A stretch of 64,000 nucleotides of DNA, from assembly GCF_042242105.1 (NCBI RefSeq), contig NC_092013.1, positions 10,289,618 through 10,353,617 on the forward strand. The letters are read 5' to 3'. The DNA comes from Pempheris klunzingeri. Its lineage: Eukaryota > Chordata > Actinopteri > Acropomatiformes > Pempheridae. A program made the translations under genes and the position numbers. This document shows positions 24,777-37,861 of this stretch, piece by piece (within the stretch, counting starts at the first letter, position 1; each line of letters opens with the position of its first letter). The notes below the pieces were generated by a model. The model saw only the letters and a list, made by a program, of their open reading frames with translations. It was not told where the DNA came from and searched no databases.

Positions 24777-25075
24777 TCAGATCCTGATTTCTTGGAATTT
24801 AAACTTGATTGCTGATGTTTCTCCTGAGCTCAGTATGATATTATGCACTGAAATACAAGACGGACATAGTGAAATTTACACTCAGCAACTATCAACTTTT
24901 TGGTGTGATTATGTAGGAGACAGAAGGCGTTAAACAGGGTGTTACATTTATGTTGCATTACCAACATTTCTGACTGCTCCATTTCCTTCACAACATCCAT
25001 GTGCTGCTCTGTTGCTATTTGCTTTTACATTATGTATTAGATATGAGCAATATCATGTGTTTATGTTATGTATGT

Positions 25076-25081
25076 AATAAA
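25076..25081 (+). promoter_or_regulatory. gpr84: gpr84 polyadenylation signal AATAAA
   Basis: First AATAAA after the receptor stop codon, giving a 3' UTR of about 0.3 kb. Confidence 0.55.
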
Positions 25082-25089
25082 CTCTATTT

Positions 25090-27515
25090 TGCATGGCTGC
25101 CTCCAGAATTTTAAGCAACAATTAGCCATTAGGTGATCCCCACTTATAGTTTTGTTACATAATTTGAAAAACCACCACTGTTACATAACACAGGATATTC
25201 GTACATGACACAATTCGGGGACTTGTGACTGTGATGACCTTCTAGCCTGTTTCTCAAAGCTGTGTTGCCTCTTACATGCAGACAGGACATGACTAATGAT
25301 AAAAAGGGGTTCATGTGAGTGGAATGTACATGTGTGCGCAAGTGTGAGTTATGTCAAGGAGTTCATTTATTGAGGACACCGACAAAGGCAAAAAATATTC
25401 ATACACACACACAAGTGAGGCTTAAAGCCATAATACTTATTACACCCTAGAAAACAAAGTTGCTGTTGGATGAAAATCGACAGACAACACTTCTATTCTT
25501 ATGCTCTCTACACAAGCTATGGTCGTCAAAGACAATGAACCTCACGGCAGCACTAAACCTTTAACCTCTACATTTAAAGCTCAGTCAGTTTCAACTTTGA
25601 CCCTTTTATGTGCAACCTAACAAGGTTTCAGCTGTTCATAACCTGAAAGCAACAGCAGAAAAACACAACACAGTACAACACTAATCATCAGACAGGCACA
25701 TGCTGGTGAGAAAGACCTCGTCTGCACAGTTCACACCAATGATTTTGAGAAGAGACCCTACCACAAGTGGGACAAAGAATGTAAATTCTGCTCTGATGGT
25801 GGCATGAGAATAAAGATCACGATGTTGCCTAAATTAAAAGAGTTTATCCTCTGTGCCATGGTTATTTTAGGACACCATGAGCCACAACATCCCAGGTTTG
25901 TGTCTAAACCAATCTAGTGGTTTGCTGGTCTCTGAAATCCGAGAATTTCCAGGCCAACTCAGACACAGTTAGAGAGAATATGGTAGATGTAGCAAAACTA
26001 AACAGTCAGTCATCAGTTTTAAAGTTATTCTGCCATGAACTTGATTGTTAAGTGAAATGACCAACAAAAATACAAATATGTGGTATTTTCAAGTCAAGGA
26101 ATCACCAGTCATTGGCATTTATCCTACCTCTTGTAAGAAATTTGATGAGAATAAACCCAAACTGTATTGCTTCATTTAGCTACAGACGGGACAGGTAGTT
26201 TAATATCACTACCTATAGTAATGATTTAATATTAGGATCCCTAGAGGGACCCTATCAGCTACAAATAAAATCTACTCTTCCAGGTATTCTGTCTTAAATT
26301 TAATTGGTTGGTAAGAAGAAAAAATACAATTATGTGATATTTTCAAGTCAAGGAAAATGAAAGAAATCAGTACTACCTTCTGTACCAAATACGATGAATA
26401 TTAATTCAAACTATATTTCCATATTTCACCATGGATCAGACAGATAGTTTAATATTACCATCTCTACAACCACACTGCCAGCTAAAATGTACTCTTCCAC
26501 CACCTGTGAAATTAGTGATTAATAAGAATAAATGACTTCATGTTGGATAAGTTTTAGAGGTCAAACCATCAACACACCGACTGGTTTAAGTACAGATAAC
26601 TCTTCCGCCATGTTAACGGCTGATAACCACCACAGCAGCTAGCTTACGTTAGCTTAACTAACTCGTTAGCTAAAGTTGCCAAACCATCATTACGCTGATA
26701 AATAACAAAGAGCAACTTTTGTTTCTGGCCACCAGGCGAAATAAGTTAAGTATTAACTGACCTTAAAGCTCTTGTTCCTGAGAAAAATATCTGCTTCTTC
26801 AGCTTGTTTGCTGTCCGTGTTTCATCGGCTGCTAGCGTCAGCTAGCTACCAGCCAACTCGATGCTACTAGTGCCGTAAGTGACCATTTTAAATACCATGT
26901 TTAATAACTACCAGCAAAGGACTGATGGCTGCAAACAGCTGCTGGTTGAAGAAGGTGAATAAAACGTAGTGGAAGAACAGTAATGTTGACTAGATTAATA
27001 CCAAAATTGGATCAAAGTATTATCTTTTTTTTTTTTTTTTATGTGGCATGGAGCAGCTGTTCAGGCACCCACCTTATTTCATTTATGATGAATAAAACTT
27101 AACCATAATGTGCAGCACATAAGGCCAAATCTTATACTAAACCAGGTAGAGCCACATATAATTTGGTAAAAGATTTGGTGCTGCAGTCCTAAATAGGCTG
27201 TAAATCTGTATCTTATATACAGTGATGTATATATATGATAGAAAAAAAACAACTTTTCATATCTATATTTACAACATTCAGTTATTAAGAAACAGAACAC
27301 ACTATAAATCTTTTTGCTTTTATTGGACAACATTTATTTTAGATTTAAACAAGCAGGTTAATATAAAAGTTTATAATTTAAAGGGACGAAGTGCTTTGTT
27401 TCAGTTGATGACAAGCTGTAGCAACATGACAATTATTAAGGGACTCAAATTAACATTAAAACAATAAATTATGTGCAGTCTCCGCTAATATAAACATTTT
27501 CCCAGCAGCCTAAAC
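25090..27515. other. Intergenic region between gpr84 and stat2, with a possible non-coding first exon
   Basis: No protein-coding exon seen. Around 26570-26880 the sequence looks like a teleost promoter/5' exon region: it is richer in CG and has GCTAGC and TTAGCTAAC motifs. A donor-like GTGCC|GTAAGT lies on the + strand near 26872, and a donor-like TTTAAG|GTCAGT on the - strand near 26760. A TTTATT (AATAAA on the - strand) occurs near 25365. This could be a non-coding transcript, but the evidence is weak. Confidence 0.3.
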
Positions 27516-27521
27516 TGTCCA

Positions 27522-27527
27522 TTTTAT
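27522..27527 (-). promoter_or_regulatory. stat2: Possible stat2 polyadenylation signal (AATAAA on the - strand)
   Basis: TTTATT on the + strand, about 375 bases past the stat2 stop codon. Another TTTATT lies near 27317, so the site used is uncertain. Confidence 0.35.
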
Positions 27528-27900
27528 TACATTCTTAGACTTCTTTTCTTAAAACAACATGCGAAAGACTTCATGATGTCTGATATTTTATGGTACTAGT
27601 AATGGGATATTGATAGGAGTGGATATGAGTCCAGCTAGTTATCCAATAATCCTGCAATTGTCTCTCTTTTGTATTTAAAGCAGTCTCAGTGAATCAGTTT
27701 AGCTACAATACAACAAGAGAATTATAAAGGTTGTATTCTAATGATTTCAATATGCACACAAAAAGCATTATGTTGACACTGGATCAGCTATGTATGCTAC
27801 ATTTTTGTGACACAAATGTAAGGAAGGAAAATGTAAGGAACTAACAGTAAAGCTGACGACAAATGATGCAGTGGTTTGGGTGAATATATGCAATAGAGGC

Positions 27901-30900
27901 TTATTGGAAAATGCTTCCACAGGATTGTGGCAGCAGGCTGTTAAATCCTTGAAGACCTTGCAGCTCATCTTGCAAGCTCTCACAGCCACCAAAGAGGTTG
28001 GGGTTGGGGGAAAACATCAGTAAATCCTCCTCTGAGGCTGCAACAGGGCTGGACAGCATGGGATCAGGGTGGTACGTTTCCAGAGGTAAATTCAGAGGGC
28101 CCACGTTTTGTTCTGAGAGAAGAGAAATGGACAAGACAAAGATACGGTTTCTGCTGCCACGGCTGTGATGTGATGATCAAAAAGCAAAAGTACAGACTGA
28201 GAGAATTAGATTTTGTGAATGGCTGTTTATGGGCTGTATTGGTAACCGCATACTATATTGCATGACGCATGCAGTGCGCAGACAAAAGCAATATCTGCAG
28301 TATGACAAAGACACCCAGATGTCGTGCTGAAAAAATCAAACCAGTCTACTTCACCTGCTGTATACCACAATTCAACGCGCTTACTGTTGTATGAGCAAAG
28401 AAGATTAAGAAACCTATGTTAACTGTCACTTATTTCTGAGCAGTTGCAAGGCCACCAGTGAAGACTTACTGATCCAGGAAGTTACTGATCATGACCAAGA
28501 AATAGCCCTCTTAAAATAGCAAATTGTTGTTTACACCGTAGCATTTGTATGGATTTAACAAACAAAAAGAAACGTATTGAGTTTTAGAGGTGCTGATAGG
28601 TGGACTTGTTACCATTTGACAGAGCAATGCTTGCTGTTTCCACCTGGTTTCTAGTCTTAAAGCTGTCATTACTGTTGGTATCGTTTAACCTATGGCTACA
28701 TCCTGTTTTTATTTTTGTGTCATTTTTGATTGATTTCAATGCCCACACCGAGTGTGTAGTGTTCAAGCTTCAGAAGATAGAATCAAAAAGCTATGAAATT
28801 AAAGAAACGTGTTAGTAACAGTTTTGCTGAAACCAGTAACCTGTTAGATTTTGCATTCAGTAGAAGCTCAACAAGTAGAAGTTCAACAATTTCATAACTT
28901 CTACAAAATTTATACAGACACCACCTTCCCCACTCATTTCCGACACCGCAAGGCCAAAACAGAGAAGGCAGCACAGAGCTCTGTGATGAAGGGAGCTGGA
29001 TGGGACAGCAAGGAGAGCCATGACTCACCAGCTGCCTCCTCATACAGGCCATTCACTGCCTCCAGGCATTCGCCCTGTGCCATGCCAGAGGACATGGGTG
29101 ACCTAGCCTCCAGTGTGTTCCTACATGACCAATAACAAACAGTCATTACATCCAGTTGCTCATGACATAAATAAGGGAGTGGGTACACTACTTTTTTAGA
29201 TGACGTGCATTTTCAGTTTGTTTTTAAGTTGTTGTTCCTGTATAAATAGCACATAGAGAACATAAGGGTTGATTTAGTTTTAATTCAAACAAGCAATATA
29301 CTTCCAACCTGCCTGGAGAAAGTGACTGACATACTTACTCATTAGAGACGAACATCAGCTTGGTTTTGATGTACTTTATGTACGGACTGTTAGCTGTAAG
29401 ACAACATAGATGTGACTTGAGTCATATTCATCCCCAACTACAGCATGTCAATATAGAGTAACTGTACCCACTACGGTTCAGTAAGACATTATTCAAATGA
29501 CATTAACCAAAACAGTAAATGGCCTGTGAGGTGTGTTTTTTTTTTTAGATTTCTTCTTCAAAAATATTGATGTAATGAGCAAATATTATCACGTCCTTAC
29601 CTCCACTCTTTTCAGAGTAGTACTTTCCAAAAGCCTGATCCTTAGGGATGTTGGGATACAGGTAAAGTAGAGGATTTTCTGGGACATTTTCAGCTTCTAA
29701 GATCTGGAAATTCCTAATTATTTCCTGGAAGGGGATCTGAGAAAGGTCAACTTTGGTGAAGGGCTGGACGGTCTTCACATCGGGCTCACCTACAGGAGAA
29801 AGATGATCATTCAAAGAAAAATAGAGAGTGAAGCGTGTTTGCGTATCTGTCTGCCGTGCAACAATTTCAACATATTCTTAGAATCATTATGAAATACTAA
29901 CACCTCACCTGTCATGGAGGTTTCCACCCAAGAGAAGGTGATTCCTCCGATAACACTTTCACTGAAGCGCAGTAAGAACGTGCCTCTCTGTTTTTTCTTC
30001 AGGAGGGTCCTCTCTTTGCCTTTGCTCACAAAACCCATGATGAGGCTATAGTGCAGATAAAAAGTCTTATATTAATCAAGAAACGTCTCCCGTTTCCCAG
30101 TAATCACAGTCATGAGCTGGATTGATCTGTGTTGAACCCAGATTCGACTCTTAAGTAAACATACCCATCCCTCCACAGGTCTTCAAGGAATGTTTTCACC
30201 ATCACCAAGATGCCATCAAACCACACCCAGAAAGTATCAGGACTATTTTCCTGTAGTGAAAGAGGCAGAAAAGGTAATACACACCTGAAAGACTATGGCC
30301 ATGAGTCCTGATCTGTTACAGTGAATTAAATGTAAAAATGGTAGCGCTCGATATGGAACTGCCTGTCAGCCAACATGGTCACAATGGCTATGTTAGCATG
30401 CTGATGTTTAGCAGGTAATGTATACCAAGTCTGATACCTTAATCTGGTTAGCTGATGTAGATATTAGCACTTAACACAAAATACACTATGGGAATGTAAG
30501 AACTTTCAACCCTAATGTTGAACAAAGTGACATTTTAACCTGCATGAGGAAAAAATCTGGGGATCACAAGTGTCAACCATTTATTATGAGGAATGACAGG
30601 ACTGTCTGTTCCGAAAGTAAAGGCAATACTATAGCTGTTGAGATATTTCGCTCAAAACCAAAACTTCATGCCAGAAGGACGAGTCGGGGTGCCACCAAAG
30701 TGTTAGGGTTAAGGTTACTCCCTGGAGCCAGGCTGAAAAATATTGTTCAATTACCTTGCTAAATTTTGACCAAGCTACTTTGCAGGTATCATAGTTCTGC
30801 TGCTTTCCTGTTGGGATAGAAAACAAATGATGTATTATTCAACTCTCACTTACACAATCTTTAATAAAACATGCTTACATGCCATGAAGGACAGTGGATT

Positions 30901-33900
30901 ATAGTATGCATTGCTTATCACAATCAGACATATCAATCTGAACTATGCACCTGGGAGGTGTCTTCATAATTCAAATCAATCACAATTAACACAATATTCC
31001 ACGGGAGGCAAGCAACCGTAACAGACAAAAATGAAACAGCTGTCATAAATTTGATGTAGTTGTTGATGTTTGATGTTTGAATATGTGTTTGAATGAATTC
31101 AACCCATTCTTTAGACAAAACACCCACATAAATAAGCAAAGACAAGTGCATAAAGCAGAATATAGATGCAGTATTTACCAAAGAGCCTGAGTGCAATCAT
31201 TTCCAGCTGAGAATCATTCAGACCACATTTAGTAGCCGAGAGAAACTGCCAGCTCAACATCTCTCCAAACTGCAGCCAGTTGGCTGCAGGAGAATTGGCA
31301 AAGAACATGATGTCCTGGAGAAACAGATGCACATTAACAAATATACACAGAATTAATTTATAATGCCTTCTATTAGCAGATTGCAAAATGGCTCATGGTG
31401 TGTGTTAGTTCATAATTGACATTTTACGTATTTAAAACCTTGGAAAACACATTGAGGGAGAGCTGTCATTTTCAGTGGTGCCAAGGTCCATACAATAAAA
31501 GCGAATACAATAAAAATCAAATAGCAATAAAGGGGAAATGAACAGCTGTATCAATATAATAAGAATATGAATGAGAGCAATTAAAAAAAATTTAAAACAT
31601 TGAAAGTTACAATACATAACAATAACAATTAAACCTTTGATCTGTCTCAGTGGATTCAAAGATTTGTTGAAGCATATTCCAAGTATGTGGGACACGGTAA
31701 TGTAGTACGTTACAGGCATATCTCACCTGGGTGTCCTGACTGATCATGTTGAACCAGAGGACTGACGCCCAGGCACTCTGCTGCTGGCTAGAGTTGGAGA
31801 TGATGACCACTGGGAGGGAGGACGCCTAGGTCGGGTGCCAGGGAAAAACAGTTTATACAGCTCATATTTCCATAATCAAGACAAAATTACATGATGATTC
31901 ATTTCTACACAGCTAATAAAATTCTTGTAAAGACAGTTATATAACAAGAAAAGCAGAACAAACTCCACCTGCAACTCAACTGACAAGCCCTTCAGCTCAA
32001 ACAAAGTGTCAAAGTGGATGATGTGCAGCTCCTCTGTAACACTGAGAGAGATCTGTCAACACCAAAGCACACATAGACAAACAGATTACTATTTAGTTGT
32101 TCACATCTTGAATTATGAATTACTGAGTTAAAGGAGGCAAAGATGGGATCTTCAGGGTGGCCAAAGTCAACTCACATCACTGACTCCTTTGCCGCCACCT
32201 CCTGACTTCTGCTCCTTCAGAGTCTACAGATACATAAACGTAATACAATACAATACAGTCAGTCAGTCAAACAACAATATCACCACTAGGGCTTTGATTT
32301 ATCTGTTGATAATTTTCTGGATTCATTGATTAGTTGTTTGGTCTATAAAATGTCAGAAAATGGTGAAAATGTTGATGAGGGTTTCCAAAACCCACTTTAG
32401 TTTACCTGGAGGGTTACCTAGTTAGTTTAGTTTAGTCTAAATTCTATTGAAGGCTTTATATTGAATTGTTAAGAGTTTCCTGAGTTGTCATTTAAGATTT
32501 TTTTATCACTTCAAATCATTATCACTAACCAGATGTCTGAAGTCTGCCACCATGCCTCCAGTCTGGCTCTCTGCCATGTTCAACGCCTTGGTCTTGGTCC
32601 CCAGAACATTAAAACGGCGATATCTACAAACACACTGGGTTTAGTAAAAATAATTACACGTGAAATGTAAAAGTTTAATACAGTTCTTCAGGTAATAAGT
32701 TATATAAAAAACACTCACCCTTTGATCTGAGGAGCCTCCCTAATTTCAAGGGGGAGAAGAACAGAGCAGTGACCACAGAGGGGCAACATAACATCTTCAG
32801 AAGTCAAGAGCAAAAGGCTGCTAGTTTACTCAGTGTGTAGTGAAAGTAGCTAAAACTTAAGGAGGAATCTCACCTGCCCATGGACACGTTCACTTTCATG
32901 GAGTGGTTCAGCTCAGGAAACTTAACCAGGAGTCTGAAAATAGGTCAGAGTGTGAGATTTAAGGCCTTTAGAATTACTAGACAGTAAAATGTGGAAATGG
33001 GGGGAAAAAAGGAACATATTACCGCACAAGGTTACAGTATGCATACATGACAATGAATGCACTGGCCAGAATGTGCTTAGAAAAGGTCTTTACATATAGA
33101 TTAGTTTGCAAACATGTATAGATGTAACTTCAAATAAATACATAGCATTGTAGTGATTGCCTGCAGTGGCACACTGACCGGGTCTTCACAGAGAACTGGA
33201 CGTTGGTGCGCAGCACCAGCGGTCCTTTCCCCTGAGGCATGGACGGCTGAGTCTCAACCACAAAGGAACTTCAAGAATCAGTAAAACAACAATGTCAGGA
33301 AATGTCACAAGGAAAATTATAAGAGAGCAAGGGAGTATAATAAAATTCTTCTTAAAAGAGACACCTCTTGAGTAAGTCTTTTAGAAGAGTATCTGTTCTC
33401 TTCTGCAGTGCAGGTTTTTGGGCCTTGACGGGGTCTTTGTCATAGGTCACTTTTCCTACCAGCTCGTCCAGCTTAACAAGAAACTCCCACACCTGGAACA
33501 GACACACTGCCACACAGGTGAACCTACAAAACAAGAGGAGGGAGAGAGCAAACATGATGATGTTCACACCGATCTTGGACAATAAAATGGTTGAAACACC
33601 CAGAAATTAAGACCACAGTCGCTATAATAGTAATGATATTGCGTGTATGGGATTGAGGAGGTCTCAAAATAGTAGTTTCATGAAATTGAAATAATTACAA
33701 TAGATTTTTCTCAATTCATTCACAGAGGGATTGTTAATATGACTATTACAGTCAACGCCAAAGAGTGACATTGATGTGGAGCAGGTGAGGGTAAACATAC
33801 CATGTCTCTAGTTGATCCAGACACACACTGTCTGGAGCACCAATGCAGGCTCTCTGCTGCCTCCTCTGCCACTCCACCAGCTCCTTCCTCACCAATATGT

Positions 33901-35574
33901 CGATCAGGTCCTCAGCCCTGTCCAGGAGCTTATTTAGGTCTGACAGTGTGCTCTAGAGGGTTATCGCACAAGATAATTTTTCTTTTTTAAAAAAAAGGGA
34001 CAAATTAGGATAAGAACTGGGCTGAAGAGATTAAAGTGTTATTCAGGAATATCAATAACTTCATACCTTCCTACAGTCATCCAGTCTGTTGATAAGTAAC
34101 TGAAAATTTTTAATTTGTTGATTCCTCACAGCCTCGTCTACCACATCTGCACAAGAGTTTCCACGGAGGGATCACAGTTTCCACAGAAGACAGACCAAGA
34201 GAGAAGAAAACATGTAGCTGTGATTCATGCCACTTCATTACTCATCCTCAGAAAATATGATTAGAGCATGCAAATATTACCAGACAGAACCTTTGAATCT
34301 GCTTACTTTCCATTTTGTACGTCTGGTATTTGAAATCAAACTCGTCTTGCTGCTCCTCCAGGCATTGCATTGCATGCTCCATGCACTATATCCCAAATGA
34401 AGAAAAATAAGTAATGATTGAACTGTAATATCTTTCTTCTGCAAAGCACAACATAATGTTAAACATAATCTGCACCTGCACTTCATTCCTGAGGCCAGAC
34501 ATTTTACGTTCAAGGTCCTGCTGGCTGCTTGTCTCCATGGGTTCCTGCTCTACACGCAAGAACTGGACCTGAGATAAATCAAGGGAGTGGGAGGAGCAGT
34601 TACGGAGATAAAGAGTCTTTCTGATGTGATACTTGACAATGCTGTTACAGAGCAAAGAATAAGTGCGAGTGAAAGTGGCAGTTAAACTACTATTACTGCT
34701 TGGTGGAAAATCTTTTCTTTAAAGCCCACACAAAAAGTCCTGTAATTAGTACATGTTGCCCTTTATTAATAACTGTAAACAAACAAAGATGAATAACAGT
34801 AATTAGCACTGGATACCATCACATCCTTTGTAAACTACCACAAACTGTACCACAGACACTCAGCACCAATATGTGCTAACCATTATGTGTGTTGTTGCTT
34901 TGAGTTGCATGCTATTATATTATGAAAACATATTAAAATGTTGAGCAATAAGGTGTGTCCCATCTATTATACGCTTCAACAAGCTTCAATGGAATGTTGC
35001 ACCTACCTGCTCAGCCAGATCGGCACTCTGCAGGATTTCCTTCTCTTTCTCCAGAAACCAAAGGATTGTGTTTGCCAAGGCACACGGGTCCTCCAGGTAC
35101 TTCTGTCAGGGTCAAGGTCAAAGTTAATTATGTAAAAGTATTTTCGCAGGTAGGTTTCCACTTTGACACCCAGACGAACCTGAAAATTTTGTTTATAGCG
35201 TCTAATGTTGTGCTGCAGTAACAATGACTCCTCCTGGACAAAGCGGCTGTGTTGGATGTCCAGATTCTCCAGTAGGACCTGGAACAGCACCATGGCGAAA
35301 TCATGGTCCCGTGCTGCTTTTGTCCTGAGGGGCAAAAAAACAAGATACAAGCAGAGTATTTTACAGGGTCACTTACTGTGATCCTGGAATGACACAATGT
35401 GGGTCAACTAATATAAGGAGCAAAAGTCATGGGGCTGCCTTACCACTCCTGCTTCTCTATCCAGGTTGACAGGTAGTGCCGAACATCCATGGGCAAAGCA
35501 TCTCTGTCATAGAGCTCATGTAACTGCAGTTTGTACACAGCTGACAGCTGCCTCAGTCTGTCCCACTGGGCCAT
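27901..35574 (-). CDS. stat2: Signal transducer and activator of transcription 2 (23 coding exons)
   Basis: Coding exons, 5' to 3': 35574-35444, 35324-35180, 35102-35007, 34568-34476, 34385-34307, 34146-34067, 33952-33801, 33523-33365, 33268-33179, 32933-32874, 32739-32719, 32623-32530, 32223-32176, 32052-31969, 31825-31727, 31314-31179, 30807-30755, 30250-30165, 30045-29909, 29789-29601, 29393-29339, 29120-29029, 28112-27901. They total 2391 bases with consistent phases: 796 residues (human STAT2 851). Domains: N-terminal domain ([22 protein letters not shown]), coiled coil (about 130-310), DNA-binding domain (about 311-480), linker, SH2 with invariant arginine at about 595 ([10 protein letters not shown]), and tyrosine Y685 in YIKTKL where human Y690 lies. 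STAT2 joins STAT1 and IRF9 as ISGF3 in type I interferon signalling. The acidic/hydrophobic C terminus is shorter than human and lacks its Pro-Glu-Leu repeats. STAT2 rather than STAT1 rests on the [28 protein letters not shown] and [10 protein letters not shown] blocks and on apof next door. Confidence 0.96.
30330..30720. repeat. Dispersed repeat remnant in a stat2 intron
   Basis: Segments such as ATGTTAGCATGCTGATGTTTAGCAGGTA near the left end and GTTGAGATATTTCGCTC near the right are typical of an abundant teleost non-autonomous repeat. The copy is diverged and no coding frame is present. Confidence 0.6.
32285..32400 (+). repeat. Short dispersed repeat in a stat2 intron
   Basis: AGGGCTTTGATTTATCTGTT through GATTAGTTGTTTGGTCTATA and AAATGTCAGAAAATGGTGAA is a familiar teleost interspersed sequence. 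The same family occurs in reverse orientation at about 54330-54553. Confidence 0.65.
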
Positions 35575-36260
35575 CCTGAGGTTAGTAAGGGGAAACACCA
35601 GCATGCACGCAAACAGCAATCCGCATTAAATGTGTGCAACGTTGTTGAGTATGAGCGCTTGTGCTAGCCTGTCCTAAAAGGTTATGACTGCAATAAATTT
35701 AAATGTAACAGTCCTCATGCAAGTCAGTCGAGGGAACAAAGGTCCAGAGTGTAGATAACCTGTGACTTGCTAACTATGTAACGCTGGACCTTTTTATTTT
35801 GTGACGTGAAGATAACAAATTCTGTTATGATGCTTTTAGAGAGTTGTTCGAAGTTGAGACGGAGTGTACTTTTTGTATGTTAGCTAGCTCTTCCAAAAAC
35901 CGCAGACAGGTCTCGACCCATCAGTAATAACACATTTACTCACCTTATTGTATGATGTCAGTCCGAGAGCACGTCTTGCAATATCTTATAAGCTAACTGC
36001 TCATTTAAGATGTGTGCATAGCTAGCTCTTGTTTCCTGCGTTACAAGCTAGCTGTCGCTGCTGTTCAGCGTTTGTTAAACAAAACAACTTCGAGCGAAGC
36101 GTAGGCGTGCGGATGTTGTTTCCATTCCTCTTTTTCGTTTCATTGGATATCTACTTCTCCCTCGCAAGTGGTTCTTTATGGCCCCTCGCCGGCGCCATTT
36201 TGGCTCTGGCACAACTGCCGTTAAAGCAGCGAAGAGCCGAAATGTCCGAACAAGGCTCTA
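35575..36260 (-). promoter_or_regulatory. stat2: stat2 5' UTR, non-coding first exon and promoter region
   Basis: The coding exon starts one base after a CTAACCTCAG acceptor (exon edge 35575), so a non-coding exon must lie upstream. A GTGAGT donor (complement of 35938-35943) fits an exon whose 3' end is at 35944. Its 5' end is not visible, but the region up to about 36260 becomes GC-rich (GGCGCCATTTTGG near 36190), like a teleost promoter. No TATA box was identified with confidence. Confidence 0.55.
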
Positions 36261-36359
36261 CAGCTTCCTGTGATAGCAGAGCTGACAGCTGATTGGTCGA
36301 GCCACCCACAGACTATTGGTGCACCTATACGTCAATCTGTCCTGAGGGGCGCGGTGAAC

Positions 36360-36371
36360 AAAACAGAAACT
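36360..36371 (+). promoter_or_regulatory. Candidate interferon-stimulated response element (ISRE) upstream of stat2
   Basis: AAAACAGAAACT matches the ISRE consensus GAAANNGAAACT at 9 of the 10 fixed positions; only the first G differs. It lies about 400 bases upstream of the presumed stat2 first-exon donor, outside the coding region. STAT2 is itself interferon-inducible in vertebrates, so an ISRE here is expected. Function is inferred from motif and position only. Confidence 0.45.
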
Positions 36372-36379
36372 TATGGCCC

Positions 36380-37820
36380 TGTCTGTGAATTTACGAGAAA
36401 TGACGTTGTGAAAGTGACAAAGCGAGCATGTGACGCACTTATTTAAATACTCTCCAATTAATAAAGAAACAAACAATAACCCGGATTGTTGCACCCTGGA
36501 ATATCTAATTAATTTCATTATCTTGCATGGACAGATTTTTTCACAAACAGGAATTTGTGAATAAACTGGATTCTCCATTTATATTACTCATTTCAATACA
36601 CAACAAAAAAAGTAATACACCTTTGGAGCATTATGGTACCTTTTTCCCTGAAACCCATCATCTGTTGTTATGTATATGCATACATTTTTGTATTATCTTT
36701 CATTTATTATTGTTATTTTTGATATAGTTCAATGTGATTTATTATTGTTATTTTTAATTTGATTAAATGTAATTTATTATTGTTATTTTCAATGTAATTT
36801 TCTTTTAATTGTTTTCACTCCAAGTAAGTTAAATTTGATTCATATGTCCCGATATTGTTTACCTGAGTGTTTGTATATTAACCTTTGCCAATAAAATAGA
36901 ATAAAAATAAATAAACAAAATGTGCGTCTCTGATACTCTAGTCTAATCCAGAATAACAAACTCCACAACTACTTTGTAGTTTAATCCATAAAAATACATT
37001 ATATTTAACACTACCACTGCTTTTATTCATCCCTACAGTTCCCACTCTTACCAGTAGATGTCAGACATGACACACAATACAGAAATGAGTTGGGATTTTA
37101 CTTAATTGATAATATAATTGATAAGATGAATAAACTCATCATCACAGGGCTGTAGAAATCACATAACTACTCAGTAATCTCTATAAATGTGGTCTACTTT
37201 TGTTTTCAACCCTGTGTAATTTGTCTGTTTTGTAGGATGTAAGGTCATTGTAAGGTTGTTGATATTTCCACATTAAGAGATTTTACAGAGCCTGAACCAG
37301 GTCTATAGTCCCACGGCAGCCACAGACCTTTTTATATGATAACACCTTCTTCCATGTAAGCGGGGGAATGTGTTTAATGCACAGGTACAGTGATTTGTCC
37401 AGGTTTATGGAAATTGTCCTAACCCCCTGACTTGGGTTCAGATATAGCACAGTCTCGGCTGCATATCATAGAGCGAACATAGATAAATGTCTATATGCAG
37501 CCTATGCTACAGACCCACACTGCTGTCACTACTTATCAACTGAGGATTTTCACTTTTACAGACAGCATGAAATTATGTGAAAGCATTCCTTCATAATCGG
37601 CATACGTGCTCAGCCAGGCCAGAAAAAACTGTGCCCTGACTGACCTTTGACAACATCAAAATTAAACATCGTTATACCTGCCCGTGGATGGACGGGAAAA
37701 CCTAAAAGGGAGGGGGGCTAAAAACGGGAGCTATTCTCCTCCCAGACAAACACAAATGTTATATAACATTATTAAGTAGATCTTAAACTCGTGTAGCTCT
37801 TCTAATTAAATCAAATCCCC

Positions 37821-37861
<41 letters not shown>

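Larger units (their letters stand above)
21440..24945 (+). repeat. Right copy of the tandem duplication (holds intact gpr84)
   Basis: Counterpart of 17560-20640. The spacing between anchors differs from the left copy by up to several hundred bases, explained partly by a GATA microsatellite inserted in this copy (21675-21730) and partly by the receptor-coding deletion in the left copy. The copies are clearly diverged, so the duplication is not recent. Confidence 0.72.

Noticed and set aside
27901-35574. stat1 or stat4 instead of stat2
   Set aside because: The coiled-coil and DNA-binding blocks match STAT2 best, and apof is the immediate neighbour as in human.
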